NCBI RefSeq assembly: GCF_016908195.1
Contig: NZ_JAFBDK010000005.1
Coordinates: forward strand, 182,193-246,192
Length of the DNA stretch: 64,000 bases
Reading direction: 5' to 3'
From: Jeotgalibacillus terrae
GTDB lineage: Bacteria > Bacillota > Bacilli > Bacillales > Jeotgalibacillaceae
Shown here one piece after another: positions 25,095 to 32,976 of this stretch. Both the position numbers and the translations under genes were made by a program. The notes below the pieces were generated by a model. That model was not told where the DNA came from. It worked only from the letters and a program-made list of their open reading frames with translations, and ran no database searches. How positions within the stretch are numbered: position 1 is the stretch's first letter; each line of letters begins with the position of its first letter.

Positions 25095-25769
25095 TCAGTT
25101 GACCCACTTATACCCGACGCCCCAGACGGTCTGCAGGTGGTTATCTAAAGGGAAGCCTGTTTTTCGCAGCTTGTCCCTGAGGTTTCTCACATGGGAATCA
25201 ACTGTCCGGCCATCAGTCCAGGCTTCATATCCCCAGATGATTGTTACGAGTTGTTCTCTTGAATAGGCGCGCCCCGGATTTTTCAAAAACTGACCAAGGA
25301 TCGAGAATTCCTTTGGTGTCACTTTTATTCGTTTCCCGTCAAAGGAAAGCTCGTGAGAAAATTCATCCCATATGAGTCCCTCGCATTCTATTCTTCTGGC
25401 AAAATCATCTGATGTTCTTCTGAAGACTGCATGAATTCTGGCCACTAGTTCATCCTCATCAAACGGTTTTATAATATAATCGTCTGCCCCGGCTTGCAGG
25501 CCTTTCACAATATCTTCTTTTTCATGAAGTGCTGTCAGCAAAATGATTGGCACATCTGAGAATCTGCGTACCATTCTGCACGTTTCAAACCCATCCATTA
25601 CTGGCATCATCACATCTAAAATGATTAAATCAGGTTCTTCATTTCTTACAAGTGCCACAACTTCTTCTCCGCTGCGCAATTTTATACATTCATAGCCGAG
25701 TGGCTTCAAATAAAGTTCCAATAAATCAAGCATTCGCTTTTCATCATCTACAAGTGCGATTTTTTTCAT
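25095..25769 (-). CDS. OmpR/PhoB-family response regulator
   Basis: A 224-residue regulator. The receiver domain (1-115) has DD at 8-9, phospho-acceptor Asp52 (LIILDVMMP) and Lys in YIIKPFDEDEL. The C-terminal winged helix (about 130-224; VTPKEFSILGQFLKNPG, then TVDSHVRNLRDKLRK) is of the OmpR/PhoB type, which binds paired direct repeats about 11 bp apart. Such repeats are present in three nearby promoters. Its ATG overlaps the stop of the kinase gene by 4 bases, so the pair is coupled. Confidence 0.92.
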   Translation of the reverse strand: MKKIALVDDEKRMLDLLELYLKPLGYECIKLRSGEEVVALVRNEEPDLIILDVMMPVMDGFETCRMVRRFSDVPIILLTALHEKEDIVKGLQAGADDYIIKPFDEDELVARIHAVFRRTSDDFARRIECEGLIWDEFSHELSFDGKRIKVTPKEFSILGQFLKNPGRAYSREQLVTIIWGYEAWTDGRTVDSHVRNLRDKLRKTGFPLDNHLQTVWGVGYKWVN

Positions 25770-27079
25770 GAGGCGACTCCTTTCAAATCAATGATGATGC
25801 TTAAGCCGGAAGACGTATTTTCAGCTGTGATCTTTCCGTTGTGAGCTTCAACGATTTCTTTTGCAATAGTCAGACCCAGTCCCGTGCCACCGGTTTCTCT
25901 ATTCCTTGATGTGTCAACTCTGTAAAGACGGTCAAATAGGAATGGAAGGGCTTCTTCACTGACGCCTGGCCCTTCATCAATAACCACTATGCGGTCTTGA
26001 TTGACAGTGATTTGAACTGTTTGCCCTTCAGGTGTGTATTTCAACGCATTGTCCATCAGATTAATGATGACTTGCTCGAATCGATTACGGTCAATCTTTT
26101 TCGTAAAAGTATGGGGTGTAGTGAACAGCAGTGTGATTTGTTTTTCATCAAACACAAACTGCAGCCGGTCAATGATCCCTTTTATAAATGCTGTCATTTC
26201 CGTTCGTTCCGGTTCGATTGTAAAGCTGTGTTCCTCCATTCTTGCAAGTTCGAATAGATCTTCAATCAGCTTATGGAGGCGCTCTGATTCTTCATAAATA
26301 ATTTCACCATATGCAGACTCTTCTTTTCTTAACAGGCCTGCGTACCCTTTGATGTAGGTGATAGGTGTTCTTAATTCATGGGCAATGGAGGTTAAAAATG
26401 CTTTGCGTGATTTCTGTATCTGATGCAGATCACCGGATATTTTCGTAATAGCCAGTGCAAGCTCCCCTATCTCATCATTCCGTTTTGTTTCGGGAACAGT
26501 AATCACAGCACCTTCACTTAACTTGCCGGCGGCCTGTCTGATCGAGAGCAGCGGTCTGGTAATGAGGTGACTCAGGAAATAAAGGCTCAAAACTAAAAAA
26601 ATACCAGTCAGCAATGCTGCAATCAAAAAATGGCGGTTTAAGTCGCTGATCAGTGACTGTATTTGTTCTGTCGGTTCAAGCATGATCACCCTGCCACCGC
26701 CATCGATCAGACTGATACTTGCAAGAAAGGGTTCGTTGCGCCAATCATCTTCTGCAATTCCTTCATTCGCGTCCAGCCAGTCTTGGGATACATGTTCATC
26801 TGCCTGGTTGGAAGCTCCTGCAACCTGACCGCTTTCATCAAGAATGACAACATCAGTTATCGCCTTTTCTTCCATCATCACAACATGCTCGATCGTCCGC
26901 TGGTCAATATTCTCAGACAATACATCACGATGACTATCGCCGCGCTGATGCAGACTTTTAAGTTCATTTTGCACCTGCTGATCTACAAGCCGGTTATGCA
27001 TCACGAATAATGACACCACCAGAATAATGGCAATGCCGGTTAGGTAAAAAAGATTGATCTTTAAAGATAACTTACTCAT
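25766..27079 (-). CDS. Sensor histidine kinase
   Basis: A 437-residue kinase. Helix 1 is at about 8-27, followed by an external sensor domain of about 120 residues. Helix 2 (about 150-170), a HAMP linker (ITRPLLSIRQAAGKL), the HisKA box SIAHELRTPITYI and an ATPase domain (NALKYTPEG, DEGPGVSEEA, GGTGLGLTIA) follow. It is the first gene of the operon; the response regulator follows. Its promoter carries the TTCTGCA repeat, which suggests autoregulation. The stimulus is unknown; metal or envelope stress fits the neighbours. Confidence 0.92.
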   Translation of the reverse strand: MSKLSLKINLFYLTGIAIILVVSLFVMHNRLVDQQVQNELKSLHQRGDSHRDVLSENIDQRTIEHVVMMEEKAITDVVILDESGQVAGASNQADEHVSQDWLDANEGIAEDDWRNEPFLASISLIDGGGRVIMLEPTEQIQSLISDLNRHFLIAALLTGIFLVLSLYFLSHLITRPLLSIRQAAGKLSEGAVITVPETKRNDEIGELALAITKISGDLHQIQKSRKAFLTSIAHELRTPITYIKGYAGLLRKEESAYGEIIYEESERLHKLIEDLFELARMEEHSFTIEPERTEMTAFIKGIIDRLQFVFDEKQITLLFTTPHTFTKKIDRNRFEQVIINLMDNALKYTPEGQTVQITVNQDRIVVIDEGPGVSEEALPFLFDRLYRVDTSRNRETGGTGLGLTIAKEIVEAHNGKITAENTSSGLSIIIDLKGVAS

Positions 27080-27115
27080 GTCCGCACCTCATCTCATATA
27101 ACGAGTATAAGACCA

Positions 27116-27138
27116 TTTTGTGCAGAAAATATGCAGAA
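27116..27138 (-). promoter_or_regulatory. Phased direct-repeat operator of the two-component operon
   Basis: On the plus strand TGCAGAA is repeated at 27121-27127 and 27132-27138 (11-bp period). Read toward the kinase gene this is TTCTGCA-N4-TTCTGCA, with a -10-like TATACT exactly 11 bases after the second copy. Spacing and orientation are the same as upstream of ydhK. Confidence 0.6.
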
Positions 27139-27172
27139 TTCCAGGTTTTTTAATGAATATGGTTAAATTTGT

Positions 27173-27201
27173 TTGGCAGAAATGTGATCGGGAAAGATAA
27201 T
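27173..27201 (+). promoter_or_regulatory. Sigma-A promoter of the copper-storage gene
   Basis: A -35 TTGGCA (27173-27178) and a -10 GATAAT (27196-27201) are separated by 17 bases, placing the transcript start about 24 bases before the coding start at 27232. The TTCTGCA operator lies 35 bases upstream of this -35 and could act on it too. Confidence 0.6.
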
Positions 27202-27231
27202 AATAGAACCTACATAAAGGAGGAGTTCCAA

Positions 27232-27558
27232 ATGAATCAGCAATATCAGGATTGTCTTGAGGCTTGCAAGAAGTGTCTGGAAGCCTGTAACCATTGTTTT
27301 GATGCCTGCCTGAGTGAAGAAGATGTGAAGATGATGGCGGATTGTATCCGCTCAGACCGTGAGTGTGCAGATGTGTGTGCACTTGCTATCACTGCCATGC
27401 AGTCAAACAGCCCACATGTACGTGAGATTTGTGGACTGTGCGCAGAGATTTGTGAATCGTGTGCAGATGAATGCGCCAAGCATGACCATGATCACTGTCA
27501 GCAATGTGCAGAAGCGTGCCGTAAATGTGCGGAGGAATGCCGTAAGATGGCGGTGTAA
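27232..27558 (+). CDS. Cys-rich four-helix copper storage protein (Csp/YhjQ type)
   Basis: A 108-residue protein with 19 cysteines, mostly in CxxC or CxxxC spacing along amphipathic helices (DCLEACKKCLEACNHCFDAC at 7-26; ICGLCAEICESCADEC near the middle; HCQQCAEACRKCAEEC near the end), with a His/Asp cluster (KHDHDHC). This is the pattern of Csp proteins, whose four-helix bundles store many Cu(I) ions through thiolates. There is no signal peptide, so it is cytosolic (Csp3/YhjQ type). AAAGGAGGAG precedes the ATG. It diverges from the two-component system. Confidence 0.9.
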   Translation: MNQQYQDCLEACKKCLEACNHCFDACLSEEDVKMMADCIRSDRECADVCALAITAMQSNSPHVREICGLCAEICESCADECAKHDHDHCQQCAEACRKCAEECRKMAV

Positions 27559-27570
27559 TATAAAGAATAG

Positions 27571-27601
27571 AAAGCCGGTGCATGTATATTGCACCGGCTT
27601 T
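27571..27601 (+). terminator. Terminator of the copper-storage gene
   Basis: A perfect 12-bp stem (27571-27582 with 27590-27601, AAAGCCGGTGCA / TGCACCGGCTTT) has a 7-base loop and is followed by TTT. Confidence 0.9.
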
Positions 27602-27620
27602 TTACTATGCGCAATAAATG

Positions 27621-27664
27621 AAGTAATATATTAAGTAATATCTTATGTAGGATTGTGATATAAT
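27621..27664 (+). promoter_or_regulatory. Toxin-antitoxin promoter with operator repeats
   Basis: An extended -10 (TGATATAAT, 27656-27664) lies 22 bases before the antitoxin start. Upstream, AAGTAATAT is repeated at 27621-27629 and 27633-27641 (12-bp period) and includes the palindrome AATATATT. It covers the -35 region, where an antitoxin repressor would be expected to bind. Confidence 0.55.
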
Positions 27665-27686
27665 TTTTCAAAAGGAGGAAGTCAGT

Positions 27687-27941
27687 ATGCCTAACATTAA
27701 ACCAGTTTCAGACTTAAGAAATTACAACGAGGTATTGAAAGATATAAGTGAAGGGGCTCCGGTTTTTTTAACTAAAAATGGACGGGGGAGATTTGCAATT
27801 GTAGATATTAATGAATATGAAAAAAGTCAGGCTACCATTAAACTTTTAACTGAATTGTTAAAGGCGGAAAAGTCAGTGGAGAAAAATAACAGTTGGTTAT
27901 CGGATGAGGAGATTAAAAAAGAACTGGGGCTGAACGAATGA
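27687..27941 (+). CDS. Phd/YefM-family antitoxin
   Basis: An 84-residue antitoxin. The N-terminal DNA-binding part has the family pattern IKPVSDLRNYNEVLKDISEG, followed by PVFLTKNGRGRFAIVDINEYE (Phd/YefM fold), and an acidic helical C-terminus that would wrap the toxin. AAAGGAGGAA precedes the ATG. Its stop overlaps the toxin start (ATGA), the usual translational coupling of this type II module. It is expected to repress its own promoter. Confidence 0.92.
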   Translation: MPNIKPVSDLRNYNEVLKDISEGAPVFLTKNGRGRFAIVDINEYEKSQATIKLLTELLKAEKSVEKNNSWLSDEEIKKELGLNE

Positions 27942-28252
27942 GAAACATTAAAATCAGCCCCATTGCTAAAAATGACTTATTAGAAATTAAGAATTACATT
28001 ATTTCTGAGTTTGACCACCCCGAAGCTGCTCAAAAACTCCTGTCAGATATCATTCAATGCTACGAAACGTTAAAGTCATATCACTTAGCGGGGATGGAAC
28101 TCGCCTTAAAAATTTCTATACCAACAGATTATCGATATTTAATATGCAATGATTATCTGGTCTTCTATAAGTATGACCATCACTTTATATTCATTTATCG
28201 TATTATTGCCTCAAAAAGAGATTTCATCAGAATTCTGTTTGAGAAAGAATGA
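27938..28252 (+). CDS. RelE/ParE-family toxin
   Basis: A 104-residue toxin of the RelE/ParE superfamily: ISPIAKNDLLEIKNYIISEF at the N-terminus, the central PTDYRYLICNDYLVFYKYD and the C-terminal IYRIIASKRDFIRILF. These match the plasmid-stabilisation YoeB/ParE pattern. Whether it cuts mRNA on the ribosome or poisons gyrase cannot be decided by eye. The module is complete and sits between a copper gene and an APC permease, convergent with the latter. Confidence 0.9.
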   Translation: MRNIKISPIAKNDLLEIKNYIISEFDHPEAAQKLLSDIIQCYETLKSYHLAGMELALKISIPTDYRYLICNDYLVFYKYDHHFIFIYRIIASKRDFIRILFEKE

Positions 28253-28298
28253 CTGATAAAATCAACAAATCTTTACAGCACTTTCCTCAAATTCAATT

Positions 28299-29591
28299 CT
28301 ATTCTGCTGATTTCAAAAACAACTTCTCCCCAACAAAAGTAAACACTGTAATCCCCACAGCAACAGCTACAATCAGCCAATCCTGCTGCAACTTCACCCA
28401 AACAAAAGCTGTTAGCACAATTGCATCTATGATCAGTGCGCCTGTGACAATACTGCGGTTTGCTTCAACTTTTCCTTTCAGCTTTTTCAACACGCCCCAA
28501 TGAATAATCATATCCATAATGAGATAAAGAATGACGCCAATCGCTGCGATCCTGCTTAAATCAAATAAGATCGTCAGGGCCATTGCAAACACAATGGTGT
28601 ATACAAGCGTATGTTTTTGAATATCACCCGGCATGCCAAAGTGTCTGTGAGGAATCAGTTTCATATCAGTCAGCATGGCAAGCATTCTTGATACGGCAAA
28701 GACGCTGGCGATAATTCCTGAAACAGTCGCAAGGATGGCGATGATGACTGTAAACCAGACGCCTGCGTTTCCAAAAGCAGGTCTTGCTGCTTCAGCCAGC
28801 GCATAATCTTTTGCTTCAATGATTTCAGTAATTGACAGGCTCCCTGATACAGCCCATGCCAGTAGCACATAGACAGACAGGCTGATAGCAATTGAAATCA
28901 TAATCGCCCGGCCTACATTTTTCTTCGGTTCTTTAATTTCAGAACCGCTGTTTGTAATCGTTGTAAATCCTTTGAATGCAAGAATCGTTAGTGCAATGGC
29001 TGCGATGTAGCTTGCAGGGGAAAGGTCAGGCGGATTGCCACCTGGTTCGGCTGCTTCAAAAGAGAAGCCTGCTGCCCACAAACCTGCAATTGCAAAGATA
29101 GCCAGACCTGCGATTTTTAACAGTGACATGATGGAAGTAAACGTCTGGATAAACGAATTACCTGCAATATTGATGAGAAAGGCAGTGGTTAGTAAGCCTA
29201 CACCCAATGCCGGTACAAGCCAGCTTCCCGAATCCGTACCGAATAACTGAAGTGTGTATGTACCAAACGTTCTAGCAACCAGGCTCTGATTAATCACCAT
29301 GGATAATGCCATTAATAAGGCTGCCCCGGCAGTAACAGTCGTTTCGCCGTATGCTTTCACGAGAAACATGCCGATTCCGCCGGCAGAAGGGTATTCATTA
29401 CTCATCTTGATATAGGAATAGGCACTGAATGCTGTTGCGATCCCTCCTGCGATAAACATCAGTGGAAACCATGCTCCTGATAGTGCAGCAACCTGACCAA
29501 GTAAGGCAAAAATACCGGCGCTGATCATCACACCGGTTCCAAGGCCAACTGCCCCGGTTAGTGTAATACTATTTTTCTTATACTCACTCAT
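28299..29591 (-). CDS. APC-superfamily amino acid permease
   Basis: A 430-residue transporter with about 12 helices. Family signs are the unwound helix 1 motif GLGTGVMISAGIFALLG (about 16-32) and the LTILAFKGFTTITNSGSEIK segment near 200-220, which resembles helix 6 of LeuT-fold amino acid permeases with a conserved charged end. The substrate is unknown. Its promoter region carries the same phased TTCTGCA repeat as the two-component operon, so it may belong to that regulon. It is full length. Confidence 0.88.
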   Translation of the reverse strand: MSEYKKNSITLTGAVGLGTGVMISAGIFALLGQVAALSGAWFPLMFIAGGIATAFSAYSYIKMSNEYPSAGGIGMFLVKAYGETTVTAGAALLMALSMVINQSLVARTFGTYTLQLFGTDSGSWLVPALGVGLLTTAFLINIAGNSFIQTFTSIMSLLKIAGLAIFAIAGLWAAGFSFEAAEPGGNPPDLSPASYIAAIALTILAFKGFTTITNSGSEIKEPKKNVGRAIMISIAISLSVYVLLAWAVSGSLSITEIIEAKDYALAEAARPAFGNAGVWFTVIIAILATVSGIIASVFAVSRMLAMLTDMKLIPHRHFGMPGDIQKHTLVYTIVFAMALTILFDLSRIAAIGVILYLIMDMIIHWGVLKKLKGKVEANRSIVTGALIIDAIVLTAFVWVKLQQDWLIVAVAVGITVFTFVGEKLFLKSAE

Positions 29592-29618
29592 GTGATCAAC
29601 TCCTTTGTAGTGTCTTTA

Positions 29619-29647
29619 CCCTCAAAGTTTGCAGAATAGATGCAGAG
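29619..29647 (-). promoter_or_regulatory. Phased direct-repeat operator of the APC permease
   Basis: On the plus strand TGCAGAA (29630-29636) and TGCAGAG (29641-29647) are 11 bp apart. Read toward the permease this is CTCTGCA-N4-TTCTGCA, followed after 11 bases by GGG-TAAAGA, as in the ydhK promoter (GGG-TAGATT). The site lies about 39-56 bases before the start codon. Confidence 0.55.
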
Positions 29648-29725
29648 TGTGGAGAAATTGAAATGGTTTTTGTATAAGATTAGCGGGACATATTTGGCGT
29701 TGATATAAGATATATTCCTTAAATA

Positions 29726-29751
29726 GGAAACCGATGGACTTTTCATCCGTA
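29726..29751 (+). promoter_or_regulatory. Candidate ECF (sigma-W type) promoter
   Basis: GGAAAC at 29726-29731 and CGTA at 29748-29751 are separated by 16 bases. This fits the sigma-W consensus TGAAAC-N16-CGTA with one mismatch, 26 bases before the TTG start of the following gene. Confidence 0.5.
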
Positions 29752-29777
29752 AATACCTATTAAAGGAGTCGATTCAA

Positions 29778-30338
29778 TTGTTCTATATCGTTCTTGGAGG
29801 AATGGCTTTTATCATCATTGTCCTGCTGTTACTGATCAGCAAATTTCAACCTTATTCAGAGTTCATGAATGATTTTAAAGAAGGGTCGTTTAAAAAACTT
29901 ATTACGATCCTCTCAACAGCAATGGTTCTGGCACTATCGTATGGCATTTACTACGAAGTGACCAATCAGCCGCCTTTTCTGGATGTTCAGTTGGGAGGTC
30001 AGCAGTATACGATCTTTGGTGATATCGGGGATATGGGTTATTACACCAGTAATTTAATTTATCAGGGCAAAGAAACTGAATTACATATTGTCTCCTGGGA
30101 GGAAGAGGATCTGAATGGAGCGGAAATCATTGTTCAGTATCCGTCAGGAAAAGAAGAGATATGGACAGCTGATTTAACCTCATTAGCATCAGCTTCCATA
30201 TCAGGATTGCGTGACCGGTATGGAATAAAAGATATATATCGCGCTGCACGTTACGCATTTAAGGAAAAAGGGATTGTTGAACTGAGCATGATGGACGGGA
30301 AAAAAGAAATAGAAGAACTGAAGATAAAAGTGAGGTGA
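29778..30338 (+). CDS. Membrane-anchored protein of unknown function
   Basis: A 186-residue protein with two N-terminal helices (about 2-21 and 35-58, with the charged loop SKFQPYSEFMNDFKEGSFKK between) and a beta-rich domain of about 125 residues, probably outside the membrane. The start is TTG at 29778, behind AAAGGAG. An ECF-type promoter just upstream suggests envelope-stress control. I do not recognise the family; it is not duplicated in the window. Confidence 0.7.
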   Translation: MFYIVLGGMAFIIIVLLLLISKFQPYSEFMNDFKEGSFKKLITILSTAMVLALSYGIYYEVTNQPPFLDVQLGGQQYTIFGDIGDMGYYTSNLIYQGKETELHIVSWEEEDLNGAEIIVQYPSGKEEIWTADLTSLASASISGLRDRYGIKDIYRAARYAFKEKGIVELSMMDGKKEIEELKIKVR

Positions 30339-30365
30339 CCTCACAAAGCTTAGAGTTCTGTGTCT

Positions 30366-30788
30366 TCAGTTCACATCCCCTTGAAATACATAAGGAGCGG
30401 ACGACTTCGCTAACTGTTCTAAGCCGTCTCTGTAATAAGGCACCCAGCGATCAGCTTCCCTGAAAGTCATCCATTTCACATCTGCTATGGTTTCAGTGTC
30501 CTGAATAGCGATTTCCCCACCTGCTATGCTTGCGGAAAAAGTGATGAAAATGGCATGGTGCTGTTCTTTCGTCATGAACGCTTCATTGACTGTCAGGATC
30601 CGGCCGAGCTCAACTTTCAGGCCGGTTTCTTCCTCGGCTTCACGGACTGCTGCGTCATGAAGTGTTTCACCGGGCTCAACAGACCCGCCAGGCAGTGACC
30701 AGTTATCGTACTTTTTATTATGAACCATCAATACTTTTTCGTTCGTTTCGTCAAAAATGAGTGAATATACAACATCGATTCTTTTCAT
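30366..30788 (-). CDS. Nudix hydrolase
   Basis: A 140-residue Nudix protein with an intact box (GGSVEPGETLHDAAVREAEE, about 34-53, then ETGLKVELG), which binds the metal and attacks a pyrophosphate bond. It resembles MutT-like housekeeping members. It lies 13 bases after the metallophosphoesterase gene and is probably in the same operon, so it would share the strong ECF-type promoter upstream of that gene. GGAGG precedes its start. Confidence 0.9.
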   Translation of the reverse strand: MKRIDVVYSLIFDETNEKVLMVHNKKYDNWSLPGGSVEPGETLHDAAVREAEEETGLKVELGRILTVNEAFMTKEQHHAIFITFSASIAGGEIAIQDTETIADVKWMTFREADRWVPYYRDGLEQLAKSSAPYVFQGDVN

Positions 30789-30801
30789 TGTAAGCCTCCA
30801 G

Positions 30802-31629
30802 TTAATTAGTTTGTAACGTGATTTCCACTACTTCAGGCCGGTTGAAGATCCGGAATGGAATGATGCTGTTGCCAAGACCGTGGCTGACGAGTAGGGTGGA
30901 TCCATCCATTTCATAGATACCTGAAGTGTACTCAGGGAACAACCCCTGATCTGGTGCAACGACTCCGCCAAGAAATGGAATTCTGAACTGTCCTCCGTGA
31001 GCATGGCCTGAGAGAATCAGGTCTGATTCGTATTCACGGTAAAGTGAAAACAATTCAGGTCTGTGAGCCAGCAAGATCGTAAATTGTTCAGTATCCCTCT
31101 CACTGAATGTCTGCTGCAGATTTTCTTCAGCTGCTGTAGCATCAGAAATAACTGGGTCTTCAACGCCGGTTAATAGGAAGGAATCTTCTTCGTATGTAAT
31201 CGTCACTGTCTCATTCGTCAGCACCTTCACTCCAGTCGCAATCAGCTTTTCTCTTAAGCCATCATACTTGCCGGACCGCTCTTCATGATTACCTGACACA
31301 TAATACACAGGAGCAAGCTGAACCATTTCTTCAGCAAGTGTCAGGGCAGGTTCTTCATTGTACCGCCTGGAATCAATGATGTCACCAGTAATGACGATGA
31401 TATCCGGTTTTGCCTGCTTGACTTGATCAACCAGCTTCTCCTGATTTTCTCCAAAAGACTTGTTGTGGAGATCTGACAGCTGAATGATCTTATAGTTTTC
31501 AAAGCTTTCGGGTAATTTTTCAGAAGTGATTGTATATGAGCTGGTGGTGAGTGCGTTATTCTGGTAATTAAAAAAGACAACCAATATCGGTACAGTCAGC
31601 AAGATAATCAGCCATTTTTTGTTTTTCAT
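30802..31629 (-). CDS. Membrane-anchored metallophosphoesterase (YkuE-like)
   Basis: A 275-residue calcineurin-like phosphoesterase with an N-terminal signal-anchor helix (about 5-21). The five metal-binding motifs are in order: QLSDLHN, VITGDIIDSR, VSGNHEERSG, LLAHRPELF and LSGHAHGGQFR. Close relatives such as YkuE and YaeI act on lipids or phosphoesters at the membrane. It heads a two-gene operon with the Nudix gene and has a canonical ECF promoter, so it is likely part of an envelope-stress response. Confidence 0.9.
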   Translation of the reverse strand: MKNKKWLIILLTVPILVVFFNYQNNALTTSSYTITSEKLPESFENYKIIQLSDLHNKSFGENQEKLVDQVKQAKPDIIVITGDIIDSRRYNEEPALTLAEEMVQLAPVYYVSGNHEERSGKYDGLREKLIATGVKVLTNETVTITYEEDSFLLTGVEDPVISDATAAEENLQQTFSERDTEQFTILLAHRPELFSLYREYESDLILSGHAHGGQFRIPFLGGVVAPDQGLFPEYTSGIYEMDGSTLLVSHGLGNSIIPFRIFNRPEVVEITLQTN

Positions 31630-31664
31630 TTGGCCCTCCTGATTAAGAGTTACATAGTGAAGTA

Positions 31665-31690
31665 TACGAAAAACAGCTGAATAAGTTTCA
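31665..31690 (-). promoter_or_regulatory. ECF (sigma-W type) promoter, full consensus
   Basis: Read on the minus strand, TGAAAC (31690-31685) and CGTA (31668-31665) are separated by exactly 16 bases, an unblemished match to the sigma-W consensus TGAAAC-N16-CGTA. It lies 36 bases upstream of the metallophosphoesterase start codon. Confidence 0.8.
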
Positions 31691-31720
31691 AATTGAGGGA
31701 TAGGCTTAGCGAATAAAAAA

Positions 31721-31746
31721 AAGCTGCCCCATCTATAAGGCAGCTT
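31721..31746 (-). terminator. Terminator of the SDF symporter gene
   Basis: The arms AAGCTGCC (31721-31728) and GGCAGCTT (31739-31746) form a perfect stem. On the minus strand it is followed by a run of eight T. Confidence 0.9.
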
Positions 31747-31752
31747 CCTGCA

Positions 31753-32976
31753 TCAAGCAGCTTTCTTCTTTTCCTCTGTCTTATTAATCACGCTGGAGCC
31801 TACAAGGTCACCTGTGACATTCAGCATCGTTGCACCCATTCCGACCAGTACATCAATCGCTGCAAGCAGTGCGACAGCTTCCATCGGCAGACCGATCTGG
31901 GCAAATACTGTAGCGATCATGACGATGCCGGCACCAGGTACACCTGCTGTTCCGATTGAAGCAAGCGTTCCGACAAGTACGACCATCAGCATTTCAGTGA
32001 TGCTGAGCGGCTCACCAATTACGTTAGCAGCAAACACTGCAGAGACTGCAATCCGGATCGCAGCACCATCCATATTGATCGTTGCGCCAAGCGGCAGGCT
32101 GAAGCCGTATAAGCTTTTAGACAGTCCAAGATTTTTGGCTGCATTCAGCGTCAGTGGGAGCGTACCTGAACTGCTTTGGGTGGCAAATGCAGTCAGCATC
32201 GGTGTTCTGGCTTCCTTAAAGAACGCAGCAGGGCTGATTTTAAAAAGTAACAAGACTAAAATATAGAGTGAGATCTGTACAGCGATTCCCACATACAGCA
32301 CCATCACAACGTTCCAAAGCTCAAGCAGGATTCCTGTACCCTGCGTTCCGACTGTGTTCGCAACGATAGCAAATACACCAATTGGGACATATTGCAGCAC
32401 ACCGCGCACAACGAACATCGTTGCTTCGTTCATTCCATTCGCAACATTGTATACCTGCTCACCAAGTAACTGTGTCTCTTCTTTAGAGCGAAGATAGGAA
32501 ATTGCAATACCGAAGACAATCGCTGTAAATATAATGCCGAGCAGATTGAATTCTGAGAATGCTGTCACGATATTCGATGGTACAATACTGAGCAGCACAC
32601 TGACGATTCCCGGGTTTTCCGGCGCTTCAAATGTTTCACTTGTATCGAGTACCATGCCTGTACCGGGTGAAAACAGCGAAGCTACAGTCAGTCCGACAAC
32701 AATTGCAAGTGCTGACGTTCCCGCATAATAAAGAAATACCTTCCCGCCCATGCGGCCAAGTGAATTCAGCTTTGTCTGGTTCACACCTACAATTAATGTG
32801 AACAAGATCAACGGCAGAATTAAGAAGTTCAACAGATTCATCAGCAGATCGCCAAGTGGTGTCAGCACAGATGCGTCTTCTCCGAAAATAAATCCGACCA
32901 ATGCACCAATGATCAGGGCAATCGTTACTTTTAAGATGAGCGAAGCATCCAAATACCCTTTCCAGATCTTTTTCAA
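31753..32976 (-). CDS. Dicarboxylate/amino acid:cation symporter (SDF family)
   Basis: A 407-residue transporter of the GltP/DctP/TcyP family. The diagnostic motifs are present: ATQSSSGTLPLTL (first hairpin), PLGATINMDGAAI (NMDGT-like helix 7) and IGTAGVPGAGIVM (second hairpin). It takes up glutamate, aspartate, C4-dicarboxylates or cystine with Na+ or H+. The NMDGAA variant does not settle which. The TTG at 32976 is chosen because AGGAGGG lies 6 bases upstream; the frame extends 12 codons further without a Shine-Dalgarno. Single gene. Confidence 0.9.
   Translation of the reverse strand: MKKIWKGYLDASLILKVTIALIIGALVGFIFGEDASVLTPLGDLLMNLLNFLILPLILFTLIVGVNQTKLNSLGRMGGKVFLYYAGTSALAIVVGLTVASLFSPGTGMVLDTSETFEAPENPGIVSVLLSIVPSNIVTAFSEFNLLGIIFTAIVFGIAISYLRSKEETQLLGEQVYNVANGMNEATMFVVRGVLQYVPIGVFAIVANTVGTQGTGILLELWNVVMVLYVGIAVQISLYILVLLLFKISPAAFFKEARTPMLTAFATQSSSGTLPLTLNAAKNLGLSKSLYGFSLPLGATINMDGAAIRIAVSAVFAANVIGEPLSITEMLMVVLVGTLASIGTAGVPGAGIVMIATVFAQIGLPMEAVALLAAIDVLVGMGATMLNVTGDLVGSSVINKTEEKKKAA

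Noticed and set aside
28249..28503. Plus-strand frame right after the toxin gene
   Set aside because: It overlaps the 3' end of the APC permease in antisense and has no start signal of its own; it overlaps the toxin stop by chance.
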